From Luteimicrobium sp042670205 (GTDB lineage Bacteria; Actinomycetota; Actinomycetes; Actinomycetales; Cellulomonadaceae): 64,000 bases of DNA. A program made the translations under genes and the position numbers. Location of the stretch: positions 1 to 64,000 of the forward strand of contig NZ_JBHUWD010000021.1 in the NCBI RefSeq assembly GCF_042670205.1. The letters are read 5' to 3'. Of the stretch, positions 19,099-27,807 are shown one piece after another. The notes beneath the pieces were generated by a model, which saw only the letters and a program-made list of their open reading frames with translations, made no database searches and was not told the DNA's origin. The first letter of the stretch is position 1. The number at the start of each line of letters is the position of its first letter.

Positions 19099-19997
19099 AT
19101 CACGTCGGCGAAGTTGCGTTCCCAGGACTGGAAGAAGAGCGCACCGAGGTAGAACACGGCCAGCGACACCCCGGCAAACGCGCCGATCTGCCAGAGCGGC
19201 GGCCGGTCGAGCCCGAGCAGCGACCAGCGGAACATCCCCAGCATCCAGGTGAGCGGGTTCGCGTTGAACAGGCCCCGGAGGTTGTCCGGCACCTCCGAGA
19301 CGGCGTAGGCGACGGGCGACGCGTACAGCAGGATCTGGGTCAGCCACGGCAGCACGTAGCCGACGTCGCGGTACTTGACCTGGAGCGCGGCGGCGGCCAG
19401 GCCGAGCCCCGACGACAGCAGCACCACGAGCACCACCCAGACGGGCACGAGGAGCACCGGCCACCCCGGGTTGATCCCGTACACGATCAGCAGGACCACG
19501 CCGAGCACGAGCGCGACGAGGAAGTCCAGGAGCACCGACGCAGCGCCCGACAGGGGCACGATCATGCGGGGGAAGAACACCTTCGACACGAGCGACTGGT
19601 TCGACACGAGCGACGGCGCCGCCCGGCCCAGCACGTTGTTGAAGAGGTTCCAGGCGAGCATGCCCATGTACGAGAAGACGAAGTACGGCACGCCGTCCGA
19701 GCTGAGGTTCGCCACCTGGCCGAACACGATCGAGAAGATCCCCGCGGACGCCAGAGGCTGCAGGACGACCCACGCCACGCCCACGACGGTCTGGCGGTAC
19801 CGCAGCAGCACGTCGCGCTGCGCGAACCGGTACGCGACCTCGCGCGCCTCCCACACCTCCGACCAGCGTGGCAGCGAGAAGCGTCCCGGAGGGGTGATGA
19901 CGGTGACGCGAGACCGACGCGCGGCAGCCCGGGCCGACGCTTCCGCGCCACGCCCGTGCCGCGCCCCGGTGCTCAGCGCGAGCTCCTCGCGGTTCAC
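19095..19997 (-). CDS. wzm: ABC polysaccharide exporter permease (Wzm/TagG type)
   Basis: A 300-residue ABC-2-type membrane protein with about six transmembrane segments. It has the typical cytoplasmic lead-in LLRYRQTVVGVAWVVLQPLA, the same pattern as Wzm, TagG and RfbA. It should form the channel that moves a completed lipid-linked polysaccharide across the membrane. GTG 19997 overlaps the stop of the ATPase gene by four bases (GTGA), so the two halves are translationally coupled. An Ala/Arg-rich region of about 40 residues precedes the first typical family segment and may be an unstructured extension. Confidence 0.92.
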   Translation of the reverse strand: MNREELALSTGARHGRGAEASARAAARRSRVTVITPPGRFSLPRWSEVWEAREVAYRFAQRDVLLRYRQTVVGVAWVVLQPLASAGIFSIVFGQVANLSSDGVPYFVFSYMGMLAWNLFNNVLGRAAPSLVSNQSLVSKVFFPRMIVPLSGAASVLLDFLVALVLGVVLLIVYGINPGWPVLLVPVWVVLVVLLSSGLGLAAAALQVKYRDVGYVLPWLTQILLYASPVAYAVSEVPDNLRGLFNANPLTWMLGMFRWSLLGLDRPPLWQIGAFAGVSLAVFYLGALFFQSWERNFADVI

Positions 19998-21235
19998 GGC
20001 GCACCCACCGCGGGCGCGGGGACCGCCTGGTACGAGAAGTCCGACAGCACCATGCCCGCGGCCAGCGCCTCGTCGCCCGCCAGCTCGGGGTAGGGCGACA
20101 CCGGGATCACCTCGAAAGCCGCCGCTCCCTCCCACGAGTCGAGGATGCCTGTCTTGCACACGTAGACGTCCACCGTGTAGCGGCCGGGCTTGAGCCAGAG
20201 GTTGGTGACGGAGAGCGTGACGGACTGCGCGCTCGCCGGGTCGAGCCAGACGCCCACGTTCCGGGAGTCGCACTGCACGACGGTGACGCCGTTCTCGTCG
20301 TTCACGTGCACCGACACGAAGTACTGCCCGACCATCTCGGGGTTGGCGTCGAGATCGATCTCGATCAGCTTGTCCTCGGCGGGCTCGTAGCTGTCCTCAG
20401 AGAGCCGGACCGCCCTGGCCCGCAGCTCCCCGGTCCCCGCACGCCGCGACGCGACCGCCTGGGTGGCAGCGAACGTCGCGAAGCTCGCCCGGTATCGTTC
20501 GAGCGCCCCGTCGACGCCGCCGTAGTACTCCAGCCGGCCACGCTCGAGGTAGAGCGCGGACGTGCACAGGGCGGTCACGGTCTGCATCTGGTGGCTCACG
20601 TAGAGGACGGTGCGCCCGTCCTTCGCGACGTCCCGCATCTTGGCGAGCGACTTGTTCTGGAACTCGGCGTCCCCCACCGCGAGGACCTCGTCGATCGCCA
20701 GGATCTCCGTCTCCAGGTGCGCGGCGACCGAGAACGCCAGCCGCACGTACATGCCGGACGAGTACCGCTTGACCGGGGTGTCGAGGAACTTCTCGACGCC
20801 CGAGAAGTCGACGATGCTGTCGAACTGACGCCGGATCTCGCCCCGGTTCATGCCGAGGAGCGAGCCCGACAGGAAGATGTTCTCCCGGCCGGTGAGCTCG
20901 GGGTGGAAGCCCGTCCCGACCTCGAGGAGGCTCCCGATCCGGCCGGAGAGCTCGATCCGCCCCCGGGTCGGGGCGGTGATCCGGGTCAGGAGCTTGAGCA
21001 GCGTGGACTTCCCCGCCCCGTTGCGTCCCACGATGCCGACGGCCTCGCCCCACGGCACCTCGAACGAGACGTCGTCGAGCGCGCGGAACTCCTCGTAGAC
21101 CGTGCGCCGCAGGGGGTGACGGAGCCGCTCCGTCGCCGCCTCGACCACCGTGTTCGGCCGGAAGCCGCGCCGCCCCACGCGATACGACTTCCCCAGGCCC
21201 GCGACCACGACCGCCCGGCCGGCGGCGGGGCTCAC
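19994..21235 (-). CDS. wzt: ABC polysaccharide exporter ATPase with Wzt C-terminal domain
   Basis: A 413-residue ATPase partner of the permease. Walker A is GRNGAGKST, the signature region is VKRYSSGMYVRL (the SSGM variant normal for Wzt/TagH) and Walker B is ILAIDEVLAVGD. After residue about 250 comes a beta-rich domain (VTLSVTNLWLKPGRYTVDV) matching the Wzt carbohydrate-binding domain, which in characterised O-antigen exporters reads the finished non-reducing end of the chain. This implies chain-end-modified polymer export (family knowledge). GTG 21235 overlaps the stop of a 17-codon leaderless ORF by four bases. Confidence 0.93.
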   Translation of the reverse strand: MSPAAGRAVVVAGLGKSYRVGRRGFRPNTVVEAATERLRHPLRRTVYEEFRALDDVSFEVPWGEAVGIVGRNGAGKSTLLKLLTRITAPTRGRIELSGRIGSLLEVGTGFHPELTGRENIFLSGSLLGMNRGEIRRQFDSIVDFSGVEKFLDTPVKRYSSGMYVRLAFSVAAHLETEILAIDEVLAVGDAEFQNKSLAKMRDVAKDGRTVLYVSHQMQTVTALCTSALYLERGRLEYYGGVDGALERYRASFATFAATQAVASRRAGTGELRARAVRLSEDSYEPAEDKLIEIDLDANPEMVGQYFVSVHVNDENGVTVVQCDSRNVGVWLDPASAQSVTLSVTNLWLKPGRYTVDVYVCKTGILDSWEGAAAFEVIPVSPYPELAGDEALAAGMVLSDFSYQAVPAPAVGAP

Positions 21236-21285
21236 CGACGGCCTCGCACGCGGGTGTCGCGACCGGGCGACGTCAGGATCAGCAC
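21232..21285 (-). CDS. 17-codon leaderless mini-ORF coupled to wzt
   Basis: GTG 21285 is six bases downstream of a GATAAT -10 hexamer, exactly where start codons sit at the other leaderless promoters nearby. The frame encodes 17 residues (starting LILTSPGRD after the first codon) and its TGA overlaps the wzt start as GTGA. Wzt has no good ribosome site of its own, so ribosomes finishing the mini-ORF probably re-initiate at wzt. The peptide is short and basic and may have no function itself. Confidence 0.5.
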   Translation of the reverse strand: MLILTSPGRDTRVRGRR

Positions 21286-21291
21286 TCGGCC

Positions 21292-21381
21292 ATTATCCGG
21301 GCTCGGCCCGTCCAGGACGACGCGTCCACGGCAATTCACCCCGACCCCGTCGGCTGAAGTTGCGCGTCTCCTGGATAGGCT
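21292..21381. promoter_or_regulatory. divergent promoter pair sharing one box
   Basis: The box GGGTGAATTG (minus strand, 21341-21332) is 34 bases from GATAAT (21297-21292) driving wzt. Read the other way it is 34 bases from TAGGCT (21376-21381) driving the plus-strand glycosyltransferase. This is the most symmetric example in the window. Confidence 0.65.
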
Positions 21382-21420
21382 CGGGCCCATCGGAGCGGGC
21401 CTCGAGACAAGGCGGATCGC

Positions 21421-22563
21421 GTGACACGACGTCTGGTCCACGTCATCACCCCCGGCGACCACTTCTCGCCCAGCACCGGAAGCGCCGTCCCGACCGTCGT
21501 GCACGGGCTGTCCGCCGCGACGCCGCCCAGCGCGCCCCGCCCCGCCGTCGTCGTCGCGCGGGGCACGTACGCGGACCGTTACCCCAGCGCCGAGGTCCTC
21601 GAGTACGACGAGCGCCTCCCCCGGCGCACCGACCGCTACCAGGACCTGCTGGCGGCCCGCACCGTCGGCCGGCGGCCCGCCGCCGCGGCACGCTTCGGCG
21701 CAGCGCTGACGGACCAGGCCAGCTGGGACCCGGGGATCGTCCTCGTCCACAACGCGCCCCAGGGCATCCCCGTGGTGGACGACGCCCGGCACGTCCCCGT
21801 CCTCTACGCGCACAACCAGCTCCTGCGGACGTACTCGCGGCGCGAGGTCGCCCGGACGCTCGGCGGCGCCGCGCGCCTCGTGTGCGTCAGCGACTTCCTC
21901 GCCCGCGCAACCGCCGACCGGCTGCCGCCCGGCCTGCGCGACCGCGTGGCCGTCGTCCGCAACGGCGTCGACACCGACGCGTTCCGCCCGCCCCGGCGCT
22001 GGGAGCGCCGCGACCGGCTCGAGGTCACGTTCGTCGGCCGCATGCTCCACGAGAAGGGCGCTGACGTGCTCCTCGGCGCGCTCACGCTCCTGGACCGTGG
22101 CGACATCCACGCGACGGTCGTCGGGAGCGCGGGTTTCGACCCCCACGCCGCCCCGACGGCGTACGAGACGGAGGTCGCGCGGTCGGCCGCCGCGCTCGGC
22201 GACCGGGTGACCCGCCGGCCGTTCGTCCCGCGCGCCGACGTCGCGGAGCTTCTCCGGGGCGCTGACGTCGTCGTGGTCCCGTCCCGCTGGCCCGACCCGT
22301 GCCCGCTCACGGTCCTCGAAGGGATGGCCTCGGGAGCGGCCCTCGTCGCGTCGACCGTCGGCGGCATCCCCGAGCAGCTCGGCGACGCCGGCATCGCCGT
22401 CCCCCCGGACGACGCGGCGGCGCTCGCGGAGGTGCTCGGAGCGCTCGCGGACGACGACGCGCTGCTCGCGCGCTCGAGGGACGCCGCCCGCGCCTATGCC
22501 CTCACGCGGACGTGGGGCCGCAGCTACGACGACCTCGCGTCAGCCCTGGCGGGCGCGGTCTAG
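21421..22563 (+). CDS. glycosyltransferase family 4
   Basis: A 380-residue GT-B-fold enzyme with an N-terminal domain ending in LVCVSDFLARATADRL and a C-terminal domain starting VTFVGRMLHEKGADVLLGAL. The donor loop is SRWPDPCPLTVLEGMASG, where Asp-Pro replaces the first Glu of the common E-x7-E and the second Glu is kept; this is a frequent variant in GT4. GTG 21421 is preceded by AAGGCGG, so unlike its neighbours it has a 5' leader of about 30 bases from the predicted start point. The 3' end overlaps the convergent ATP-grasp gene by 24 bases. Confidence 0.88.
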   Translation: MTRRLVHVITPGDHFSPSTGSAVPTVVHGLSAATPPSAPRPAVVVARGTYADRYPSAEVLEYDERLPRRTDRYQDLLAARTVGRRPAAAARFGAALTDQASWDPGIVLVHNAPQGIPVVDDARHVPVLYAHNQLLRTYSRREVARTLGGAARLVCVSDFLARATADRLPPGLRDRVAVVRNGVDTDAFRPPRRWERRDRLEVTFVGRMLHEKGADVLLGALTLLDRGDIHATVVGSAGFDPHAAPTAYETEVARSAAALGDRVTRRPFVPRADVAELLRGADVVVVPSRWPDPCPLTVLEGMASGAALVASTVGGIPEQLGDAGIAVPPDDAAALAEVLGALADDDALLARSRDAARAYALTRTWGRSYDDLASALAGAV

Positions 22564-23793
22564 GCCGGCGCGTGCCCTGCGCAGGCGCTCGAGCCTCGCC
22601 CGGGGCGACGGCACGGGCGTCCCCAGCGCGTGCGCCACGACGGCGACGGCGTCGGGAGCGTGCGCAGGGACGTCCTCGTGCACCGTCTCCACCCACGGGC
22701 TCGAGGCGTCGCGTACCCGCTCCTGCGGGTAGAGGGCGATCGGCGGCACCGGCGCCGCAGCGCGTCGACCGTCGGCCGCCGGCACGGCGCCGAAGTGCGG
22801 GGCGAGCAGGTCGAGCAGGCACCGCCCGTCGCCCGTCGGCAGGTGAGCCGTCGGGGTCGCGCGCGGGTTGAGCTCGAGGAACGACGCCCCGCCGTCCGGC
22901 CGTGCGTGGAAGTCGAGCCCGCACAGACCCGAGAGCCCGAGCGCCTTGACGACGGCACGTGCGGCCTCGCCGAGCTCCCCTGGCTCGACGGGCTCGACGA
23001 CCGTGGCGGGCCCGCTCCCGAAGCCGGCCGTGGGCACGACCCGCAGCGCGACCTCACCGAGCACCTCGCCCTCCCAGCACGCCACCGAGACCGTGGCGGG
23101 CGTGCCCGGCACGAATGCCTGGACCGAGACGCGCGGGAGCGTGCGCGGGTCCGCGACGTACGAGGCGTCGTCGTCCCTCCACCAGCGGACCACCCCTCGG
23201 GGCAGCGACGGCCGGCGCGAGAGCCGTGCCCAGGCCTCGCGGGCCTCGGCGACGTCGTGGACCACCAGGACGCCCTGGCCCGCCCAGCTCCCGTCGGTCT
23301 TCAGCACGGCCGGCAGCCCCACCTCGTGGAGCGCCGCCTCGAGCCGGTCGGCGGAGGCGAGTCCGAGGGTGGGCGGCACGTCCACGCCCGCGTCGCGCGC
23401 GACCGCCGTCGTCGCGACCCGGGAACTGCGCCGGCCGAAGGTCTCGGGACTGCCCAGCGAACGCGCGACCGCGGCCGCCGCCCGGGAACCGAGCAGACCG
23501 CGGCGGTAGGCGTCGACGACCGCCGCCTCCGCGACGTCGTCGACGGGCACGACGGCTGCGCCGTCGCCCACCCGGTCGAGCGCCCGTGCGACCGATCGAG
23601 CGCGTCGCAGCGGTGCGAACAGGCCAGGCGTCGTGACCCACGCCAGCCGCGCCACCGGGTGTCCGGCGGGCCCGACGAGCGCCACCTCGAAGCCCGCGTC
23701 GCGTGCGGCCAGCGCCAGGTGGACCGTGTGCAGCCAACGGTGCGCCGTCACCAGCACCAGGAGCGGCCGCCGTCCGAGGGGCGACCCGCTCAC
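22540..23793 (-). CDS. ATP-grasp family ligase-like protein
   Basis: A 417-residue protein with the ATP-grasp layout. The N-terminal strand-helix pair (LLVLVTAHRWLHTVHLALAA) is followed by the nucleotide loop LPAVLKTDGSWAGQGVLVVHD and the metal-binding end GLDFHARPDGGASFLELNPR. Both acidic residues and the Asn of the active site are present (E and N in FLELNPR). It should form an amide, ester or thioester bond through an acyl phosphate, but the substrates are unknown. Its GTG overlaps the stop of the FAD oxidoreductase by four bases, and it ends the seven-gene operon from 29617. Inference: it may attach an amino acid or other acid to the glycan repeat. Confidence 0.78.
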   Translation of the reverse strand: MSGSPLGRRPLLVLVTAHRWLHTVHLALAARDAGFEVALVGPAGHPVARLAWVTTPGLFAPLRRARSVARALDRVGDGAAVVPVDDVAEAAVVDAYRRGLLGSRAAAAVARSLGSPETFGRRSSRVATTAVARDAGVDVPPTLGLASADRLEAALHEVGLPAVLKTDGSWAGQGVLVVHDVAEAREAWARLSRRPSLPRGVVRWWRDDDASYVADPRTLPRVSVQAFVPGTPATVSVACWEGEVLGEVALRVVPTAGFGSGPATVVEPVEPGELGEAARAVVKALGLSGLCGLDFHARPDGGASFLELNPRATPTAHLPTGDGRCLLDLLAPHFGAVPAADGRRAAAPVPPIALYPQERVRDASSPWVETVHEDVPAHAPDAVAVVAHALGTPVPSPRARLERLRRARAGLDRARQG

Positions 23794-25001
23794 GCGGCTG
23801 CCACCGCGTCCCGCTCGACCGCCCGCGAGACGTGCGCGGCGACCCGCGGAGCGGCGAACTCCGCGCCGACCATGAAGCGCATGAGGGGCCCGAACGAGCC
23901 GGCCGCGGCGTTGCCCACGTAGTAGAGCCCGGGGACCGACGACTCGAAGCTGCGGCTCAGCTCGGGCATCGCGCCGACGCGCCGGGTCGCCGCGCGCAGG
24001 TCGGACGCGAGGAACGGCAGCCGGTCGAGGTCGGCGTGGTACCCGGTCGCCGCGATCACGTGGTCGACGCGGAGCACGCGCGGCGCGCCGCCGTCCCGGG
24101 CCGCGAGCCCGAGCGTCACCTCCCCGTCCGCCGTCGCGCTCACCACGTCGACCCCGGTCACGAGGTCCGCGCCGCCCAGCACCTTGTCCTTCATCCAGCC
24201 GCCCGACACCGGTCCGAGAAAGTTCCGGACCACCTCGAGCCGCCGCTCGGGCGGTAGCCTGCGGAAGACGTCGGGAAGGTCCTGGCAGAACTTCTGCTTC
24301 CATCCCGCGCCGAGCCCCGAGGACGGCTTGCGGACCCGCTCGCGCCACGTCCGGGCGTGCCCGTCGTCGACGCCCCAGAACGGGATCTCGGACCGACGCG
24401 TCACCAGGTGGACCCGCGCACCGGCGTCGAGCAGCGAGCCCGCCACCTCGACCGCCGAGGACCCTGCGCCGAGCACCGCGACGCGCTGCCCTGCGAACCC
24501 GTCGAAGTCCCGGTGCGCACTGCTGTGGGTGGCCCGACCGCCGAGCGGAGCGAGCTCGCCGGGGACCCAGGCGAAGTGCGTGATGCCGGCCGCGACCACG
24601 ACGCGGCGGGCGCGCACCTCGGCACCGTCGTCGAGGGTGACGGCGAACCCTCCCGGCGCCCGGTCGAGCGCCCGGACCGCGCGCGTGTCGAGCCCCGGGA
24701 CCAGCTCCCGCTGGAACGCGAGCCCGTACCGGACGAAGGTCTCGAGGCTCACCCGCGGAGACCGGTCCCCGTACGGCAGGCCCTCGCGGGCGGCGTAGTC
24801 CGCGAGCCGCCACCCGTCCGTCGGCGCGTCCAGGCTCGACGCGAACCCGTCGGACTTGAGCAGCATCCCCGCGGGCATGTGCGCACGCCATGTCACCATC
24901 GGGTCGCCGAAGACCTGCGTCGCGATCCCCCGGTGCAGCAGGTGCGCCGCCGTCGAGAGCCCGTACGGCCCCGCCCCGACCACCACGACGTCGGTGTCCA
25001 T
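23790..25001 (-). CDS. FAD-dependent monooxygenase-like oxidoreductase
   Basis: A 403-residue two-dinucleotide-domain flavoprotein. It starts MDTDVVVVGAGPYGLSTAAH, the FAD-binding GxGxxG, and has a second NAD(P)H loop VAVLGAGSSAVEVA and the ATGYH motif (VIAATGYHADL) that links both domains in flavin monooxygenases. This design fits N- or S-oxygenation, or a related oxidation, of a sugar, lipid or amino-acid substituent. ATG 25001 comes 25 bases after the upstream glycosyltransferase stop, the only gap of any size in this operon. The specific substrate is not known. Related proteins are often annotated simply as NAD(P)/FAD-dependent oxidoreductase. Confidence 0.85.
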   Translation of the reverse strand: MDTDVVVVGAGPYGLSTAAHLLHRGIATQVFGDPMVTWRAHMPAGMLLKSDGFASSLDAPTDGWRLADYAAREGLPYGDRSPRVSLETFVRYGLAFQRELVPGLDTRAVRALDRAPGGFAVTLDDGAEVRARRVVVAAGITHFAWVPGELAPLGGRATHSSAHRDFDGFAGQRVAVLGAGSSAVEVAGSLLDAGARVHLVTRRSEIPFWGVDDGHARTWRERVRKPSSGLGAGWKQKFCQDLPDVFRRLPPERRLEVVRNFLGPVSGGWMKDKVLGGADLVTGVDVVSATADGEVTLGLAARDGGAPRVLRVDHVIAATGYHADLDRLPFLASDLRAATRRVGAMPELSRSFESSVPGLYYVGNAAAGSFGPLMRFMVGAEFAAPRVAAHVSRAVERDAVAAA

Positions 25002-25026
25002 CCCGTCCCCCTGTCCGTCGAGCCGT

Positions 25027-25986
25027 TCACACGGCACGATCGACCTCCTTCGCGGCGTCGTACGCGCCGCGATACCTTCCGCGGACCAGACGCACCGCGT
25101 TGCGCTTCAGGTCGAACGCCAGCAGGCGCCAGTTCCGGCCGTTCCAACGGCGTGCGACGGCGGCCGCGGCGGCCGCCCGCTGACGGGGTGTCCCCGGGCC
25201 GGCGAGCGCCGCCCGGTACATGCGCGCGGACACGTACCACTGGGGGAACGCGACCGGACGCCGCCACTCGGGCCGGTACGCCCGGACCTGGTCGAGGACG
25301 TCTTTGCCCTGGTCCTTGCTGAGCTGGGCGTCGTGGCGCCGCGCCTCGAACAGCACCTCGGGCACCTGGATCCACGTGCCCCGCAGGGCCATCTGTATCC
25401 CGAGGACGTTGTCGCTCCCGAAGTAGTCGCCGAGGCCGCCCATCGCGCGCAGCTCCTCCGTGCGGAGCACACCGCCGTAGCCGATGGCCTCGTAGAGCCC
25501 GAAGTCGAGGAACTGGTCGACGCGCCGCACGGCGGACGGGGTGGCGATGACGGCATGCCTGTCGTCCTCGACGCCCACGGGCCGGCCCTCGGAGTCGATC
25601 CAGCGGACGCGCGAGAACGCGACGACGGCGGTGGCGTCGGCCGCGAGGGCGTCCGTGCACCGGCGCAGGTGGTCGGGCAGGGCGACGTCGTCGGCGGCGT
25701 TCCAGGTGAAGTAGGGGGCGCGCGCCGCCTCGAGGGTCCGGTTGAAGTTGCGTGCGAGGCCCCGGTTGACGGGGGTCGTGAGGAGCCGGAAGCGGGGGTC
25801 GTCGCCGACGACGTCGCGGACGACGTCGAGCGAGCGGTCGGTGGACGCGTTGTCGCTGATCACGACCTCGATGTCCGGCAACGTCTGGGCGCGCAGCGCC
25901 AGGAGCGTGCTCTCGAGGTACCGCTCGCCGTTGTAGACCGGCACGCCCACGGTGACGCGGGGCGTGCCGGGAGGACCGCCGGTCAC
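25027..25986 (-). CDS. glycosyltransferase family 2
   Basis: A 319-residue GT2 enzyme. It begins VTVGVPVYNGERYLESTL, has ISDNASTD in the nucleotide site, the metal triad FTWNAADDVALPDH, and a later acceptor-side segment. In place of the usual Glu-Asp it shows YFGSDNVLGIQMAL, so the catalytic base is probably an Asp in that segment. GTG 25986 overlaps the PIG-L stop by four bases. It probably adds a sugar that is then modified by the deacetylase, pyruvyltransferase or oxidoreductases encoded beside it (inference from operon order). Confidence 0.88.
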   Translation of the reverse strand: MTGGPPGTPRVTVGVPVYNGERYLESTLLALRAQTLPDIEVVISDNASTDRSLDVVRDVVGDDPRFRLLTTPVNRGLARNFNRTLEAARAPYFTWNAADDVALPDHLRRCTDALAADATAVVAFSRVRWIDSEGRPVGVEDDRHAVIATPSAVRRVDQFLDFGLYEAIGYGGVLRTEELRAMGGLGDYFGSDNVLGIQMALRGTWIQVPEVLFEARRHDAQLSKDQGKDVLDQVRAYRPEWRRPVAFPQWYVSARMYRAALAGPGTPRQRAAAAAAVARRWNGRNWRLLAFDLKRNAVRLVRGRYRGAYDAAKEVDRAV

Positions 25987-26606
25987 CGCAGGACGACCTT
26001 GTCCGCCACGAAGCCCTCGGCGTAGCGCGTGCCCGCCTCGACCCCCCGCAGCCGCAGGACGCTGCGGAACGTCTCCTCGTCCCACCAGCCCCGCCCGTGC
26101 TGCGACGGGTAGGACTCCTCGAGCAGCCGGACCTTCCGCCGCACGACGTCGTCCGTCAGCGGCACGTAGACCTGCGCGGGACCGTGGTCGCCGTCCCACT
26201 TGGGGATCTCGTACCGCAGGACGTTCGCACCCCGGAAGACGGGCTTGACGAGGTCGGCCACGACGCGGTGGTCCTGGTGGGCGTCGTCGAGGCGCGGCGC
26301 GAGGACGAGGTCCGGTCGTCCGACCTCCTCGACGAGGGCGTGGAGGAACCGCTTGGCGTCGCCCCACGCCGTGGGGAACCGACCGTCGGGGAGGTTCGCG
26401 AAGCGCACGGTTGCGCCCCGCGCGACGGCGGCGGCCGCGGTGCGGGCCTCGGCGCGCCTGGTGTCGTCCCCGCTCAGCACGGCGAACGAGAGATCCGCGC
26501 CCGCGTCGGCGAGAGCGAGGAGCGTCCCGCCGGCGCCGAGCTCGATGTCGTCGGGATGGGCGCCGAGCGCGAGCACGCGCGCCGGCGCGCCGAGCAGCTC
26601 AAGCAT
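25983..26606 (-). CDS. PIG-L family deacetylase
   Basis: A 207-residue LmbE-type zinc hydrolase that removes an acetyl group from an N-acetylated sugar or related compound. The AHPDDIELGAGGTL motif near the N-terminus supplies the zinc-binding His and the catalytic Asp pair, and DDAHQDHRVV provides the second zinc site (HxxH). The length is typical of bacterial members acting on GlcNAc-type substrates. ATG 26606 lies inside the last codons of the pyruvyltransferase gene (eight-base overlap), and the stop overlaps the next glycosyltransferase start. Free amines created here could be targets for the acyl- or ATP-grasp enzymes of the region (inference). Confidence 0.9.
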   Translation of the reverse strand: MLELLGAPARVLALGAHPDDIELGAGGTLLALADAGADLSFAVLSGDDTRRAEARTAAAAVARGATVRFANLPDGRFPTAWGDAKRFLHALVEEVGRPDLVLAPRLDDAHQDHRVVADLVKPVFRGANVLRYEIPKWDGDHGPAQVYVPLTDDVVRRKVRLLEESYPSQHGRGWWDEETFRSVLRLRGVEAGTRYAEGFVADKVVLR

Positions 26607-27807
26607 GCGCCACGTCCTCGGGGAAGTAGTGCCGTCGTCGGGCCGGTGGTCCCCCCGCCTCGACGCTCCGGCGCAACCAGTCGTCCTGGGCCCGGACCGC
26701 CGCGGAGGCGCGGTCGGCGCGCGAGGCGATGCGCTCGCGCAGGCGGGGGCGGTCGGCGAGCTCTTTGACCTGCGCCACGACCCGCTCGGGGTCGAAGTCG
26801 GTGATCGGCCACGCGTAGTCCTCGAGGTCCGCGAGCCTGAGGATCTCGCGCTGCTTGGAGCGGCCGTACCCGAGGGCGACCATCGGCGTCCCCGTCCGCG
26901 CCGCGACGAGAAGGTTGTGGTACCGCGATGCCACCAGCACCTCCATCGCGGCGACCTCCGCCTCGACGTCGGGAAGGGTGCTCGCGTCCGAGACCCGGAC
27001 CTTTCCCCGGGCGACGAGCTCCTCGAGATCCAGCAGCTCCACGAAGGTGCCGTCCGAGTCGGAGCCGCGCAGCAGGACGACCTGCTTGCCGAGGTCGACC
27101 AGCCGGACGACGAGCTCGCGCGCGCGCGCGACGTAGGCGTCCCGGGTGACGGCGTCGGGGTTGCGGTAGCCCGCCGCACCGTCGTACGCGAGGAGCCCGA
27201 GACCGACCACTCCGGGCTGCGCGGCCACCAGAGCGCTGCGCGGGTCGCCGAGCACCAGGTCGGGCACGACACGCGGAGTGCTGCCGGTGCGGTCGGCGAC
27301 AGCAGCGGCGGACGCGTCGTCCCGTACGGTCACGAGGGTCGAGAGCCGGAGCGCGGCGGTGGAGAGGCGCCGCGCCAGGGGCGAGCCCGCGTCGTCGGCC
27401 CCGACGCTGAGCGCGAGCAGGGGACGCCGGAGGACGAAGGACCACAACCCCAGCACGCACAGGACGAAGGGGATGGCGCCCGGCACGGCCCACTGCGTCT
27501 CGAAGACGCCCGTGCCGGGCACCACGAGCACGTCGGAACGGAGCACGAGCCAACCCAGCCAGAAGGTGTCGACGCCCTTCATCACCATCCGCCCGACCAG
27601 CGAGCGCGGGTGCCGGACCGGCGCGACGACGGGGCGTGCCCGCACGTGGTGCTGGTCGGAGACCACGTCGGGCAGGTGGCACAGCACCGTGACGTCGACG
27701 TCGCGGGCGGATCGCAGGACCTCGAGCTCGTGCTCGAGGCACGCGTCGTTGCCGTAGTTGCCCACGCCGAACTCCCCTACCAGGGAGACGCGCACGTGGC
27801 GGCTCAC
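26599..27807 (-). CDS. polysaccharide pyruvyltransferase family protein
   Basis: A 402-residue protein of the CsaB/ExoV/WcaK family, which transfers pyruvate from phosphoenolpyruvate to a sugar as a ketal, giving an acidic surface glycan. It opens VRVSLVGEFGVGNYGNDACL, the standard GNxGxEA-like start, and has the conserved late motif LVASRYHNLLVAARTGTP with the SRYH catalytic region and a GYGRSKQ loop. GTG 27807 overlaps the upstream cytidylyltransferase stop by four bases. Wall-linked pyruvylated glycans serve as anchors for surface proteins in some Gram-positives, but there is no SLH protein in this window. Confidence 0.85.
   Translation of the reverse strand: MSRHVRVSLVGEFGVGNYGNDACLEHELEVLRSARDVDVTVLCHLPDVVSDQHHVRARPVVAPVRHPRSLVGRMVMKGVDTFWLGWLVLRSDVLVVPGTGVFETQWAVPGAIPFVLCVLGLWSFVLRRPLLALSVGADDAGSPLARRLSTAALRLSTLVTVRDDASAAAVADRTGSTPRVVPDLVLGDPRSALVAAQPGVVGLGLLAYDGAAGYRNPDAVTRDAYVARARELVVRLVDLGKQVVLLRGSDSDGTFVELLDLEELVARGKVRVSDASTLPDVEAEVAAMEVLVASRYHNLLVAARTGTPMVALGYGRSKQREILRLADLEDYAWPITDFDPERVVAQVKELADRPRLRERIASRADRASAAVRAQDDWLRRSVEAGGPPARRRHYFPEDVAHA

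Noticed and set aside
21389..21424. A second leaderless mini-ORF in front of the plus-strand glycosyltransferase at 21421
   Set aside because: The frame ends in a TGA overlapping the GTG start, like the wzt case. However, the codon at the expected position is ATC, which rarely initiates, and the gene has its own AAGGCGG ribosome site.
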